DNA from: Tritrichomonas musculus
Taxonomy: Eukaryota; Parabasalia; Tritrichomonadida; Tritrichomonadidae
DNA: 64,000 bases
Direction of reading: 5' to 3'
Assembly: GCA_039105265.1 (NCBI GenBank)
Contig: JAPFFF010000008.1
Coordinates: 4,092,001-4,156,000 of the forward strand
Positions 62,952 through 64,000 of the stretch are shown one piece after another. The translations under genes were made by a program, and so were the position numbers. Numbering within the stretch: position 1 is the first letter of the stretch; every line of letters starts with the position of its first letter. The notes below the pieces were generated by a model. That model was not told the origin of the DNA, did not search any database, and saw only the letters and a program-made list of their open reading frames with translations.

Positions 62952-64000
62952 ATGAGCAAAAACGATCTTAATCAAATATTTACCGAGTTTCGTGATTTCT
63001 TAATCAACGCTAATGATTTCGAAATTATTAAAAAAATTGGAGAAGGAGGATTTGGCGAAGTATTTTATGGAAAGCATAAGAAAACTGGCAAAGAATGTGC
63101 TATTAAACGCCTTTTTATTGATAAACTTCAAAGACAGAAGTTCGTTGGTTTTACTCGCGAGGTTGAAATTCTAGCAACATGCGACAATTTTTTCCTTCTT
63201 CCATTTTACGGTTTTACTGAATCTATTCCTCTATTAATTGTAACACAATATATTCCAAATGGATCATTATTTAATGCACTAAGACACAGAAAAAATGCGC
63301 CTGATTTAACAGGAACTCAGAAAACAATTATTGCCCTTGGCATTGCTTATGGAATGGCATCTCTCCATTCAAAAGGTATTATACACAGAGATTTAAAGTC
63401 AATGAATGTTCTTCTTGATGACGATTTATTGCCAAAAATATGCGATTTTGGTGTTTCACGTTTCACTTCTGAAGATAGAGAAACAATGACAAAAGATATC
63501 GGAACACCACATTGGATGGCTCCAGAACTTTTTGAATCTCATTATTATACCAATAAGGTTGATGTTTATGCTTACGGTATATTATTATGGGAAATGCTAA
63601 CTGAAAAAGTTCCTTTTAAAGGGAAAGAAGGCTATCAGATTGCTCTTGCTGTTTGTACGAAAAAAGAAAGGCCTGCTTTTCCTGATCACACACCTCGCCC
63701 CTTAAAGAATTTAATTAATTTATGCTGGGAGCAAGATCCAAATAAACGCCCTAAATTCGAAAAAATAATCAAAATACTTGAATCTAAGAAAGTGATATTT
63801 CCAAAAACTGATAAAGACGCACTTGATCTTCTCCAGACCAAAATCCATGAAAAAGAAAAAGAAATGAAAAAGAGAAAGCATCGAAATCCACTATTCAATC
63901 AATCAACAAGTAGTATCGACTCACAAACTAATTTATATAGTGATTCTAAAGATCCTTTTTCAGCATCTTCATCAGCAGCTTTAAGCGCAGCCGCAGCACT
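62952..64000 (+). CDS. TKL-type protein kinase, partial (349 codons, 3' end beyond window)
   Basis: All catalytic motifs are present: GEGGFGEV (30-37), AIKRL with K52, HRDLKSMNVLL (145-155), DFGVSR (165-170), GTPHWMAPELF, VDVYAYGILLWEMLTEKVPF and CWEQDPNKRPKF. The set and the HRDLKSxN loop are those of the tyrosine-kinase-like family, serine/threonine specific by the Lys in the loop. After the domain (about 275) comes a Lys/Glu coiled stretch (LLQTKIHEKEKEMKKRKH) and a Ser/Ala-rich segment (ASSSAALSAAAA) that runs off the edge. Active by sequence, in contrast to the pseudokinase at 35713-36969. Confidence 0.93.
   Translation, partial: MSKNDLNQIFTEFRDFLINANDFEIIKKIGEGGFGEVFYGKHKKTGKECAIKRLFIDKLQRQKFVGFTREVEILATCDNFFLLPFYGFTESIPLLIVTQYIPNGSLFNALRHRKNAPDLTGTQKTIIALGIAYGMASLHSKGIIHRDLKSMNVLLDDDLLPKICDFGVSRFTSEDRETMTKDIGTPHWMAPELFESHYYTNKVDVYAYGILLWEMLTEKVPFKGKEGYQIALAVCTKKERPAFPDHTPRPLKNLINLCWEQDPNKRPKFEKIIKILESKKVIFPKTDKDALDLLQTKIHEKEKEMKKRKHRNPLFNQSTSSIDSQTNLYSDSKDPFSASSSAALSAAAA

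Overview
The window is nuclear DNA from an AT-rich parabasalid protist, most likely a tritrichomonad such as Tritrichomonas foetus (inference). The evidence is as follows: intronless genes; intergenic DNA that is almost pure A/T; TKL-type kinases and pseudokinases; BTB-like plus F5/8-type-C proteins; a kinase joined to BspA-type leucine-rich repeats; a two-repeat Myb protein; decayed mariner transposases; and stop codons that often run into TAAA, which matches the UAAA 3'-end signal known in trichomonads.

Layout. 1-3756 (minus strand): kinase / coiled-coil / BspA-repeat gene, split by a 706-bp transposon with a clear 8-bp target duplication. 3757-15763: no host gene, but a pile-up of short and mid-sized DNA transposons, several nested. 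15764-16210: a small basic/acidic protein. 17204-26105: a nest of transposons. A long-TIR element (18025-26103) holds a 5.63-kb TA-inserted element (18238-23867) and a 711-bp element (24490-25200). The 5.63-kb element encodes a DD35E transposase and, just upstream with a 4-nt ATGA overlap, an 874-aa protein that starts with a USP-like deubiquitinase domain. 26622-35209: two BTB/F5-8C paralogues, a decayed third, two more transposons and a second small basic/acidic protein. 35713-51812: a dense block of host genes, nearly all on the minus strand: pseudokinase, tRNA-Ile, Myb, Ser/Thr kinase, a broken unknown gene, CK2 beta, symplekin, a DENN protein, an ER Hsp70/Grp170-like chaperone and VPS18. 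51813-54583: transposon graveyard. 54584-64000: amino-acid permease, type I membrane protein, tRNA-Pro, polytopic membrane protein, proteasome alpha-5, a UBL/UBA shuttle-like protein, a 1.3-kb transposon, and a TKL kinase running off the right edge.

The host genes cover signalling (CK2, TKL kinases), protein turnover (proteasome alpha-5, UBL/UBA protein), endolysosomal tethering (VPS18, DENN), ER folding and mRNA 3'-end formation (symplekin). No operon-like logic is evident; short gaps on one strand reflect compact packing.

The best candidate for something undescribed is the 5.63-kb element at 18238-23867. It combines a Tc1/mariner/IS630-type transposase, a transposon-borne deubiquitinase-like ORF, overlapping reading frames in a eukaryote, and about 21 copies of a 16-bp motif, partly phased every 21 bp. 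Second is the pattern of copy-specific variants shared by both ~400-bp TIRs of each long-TIR element, which points to TIR homogenisation.
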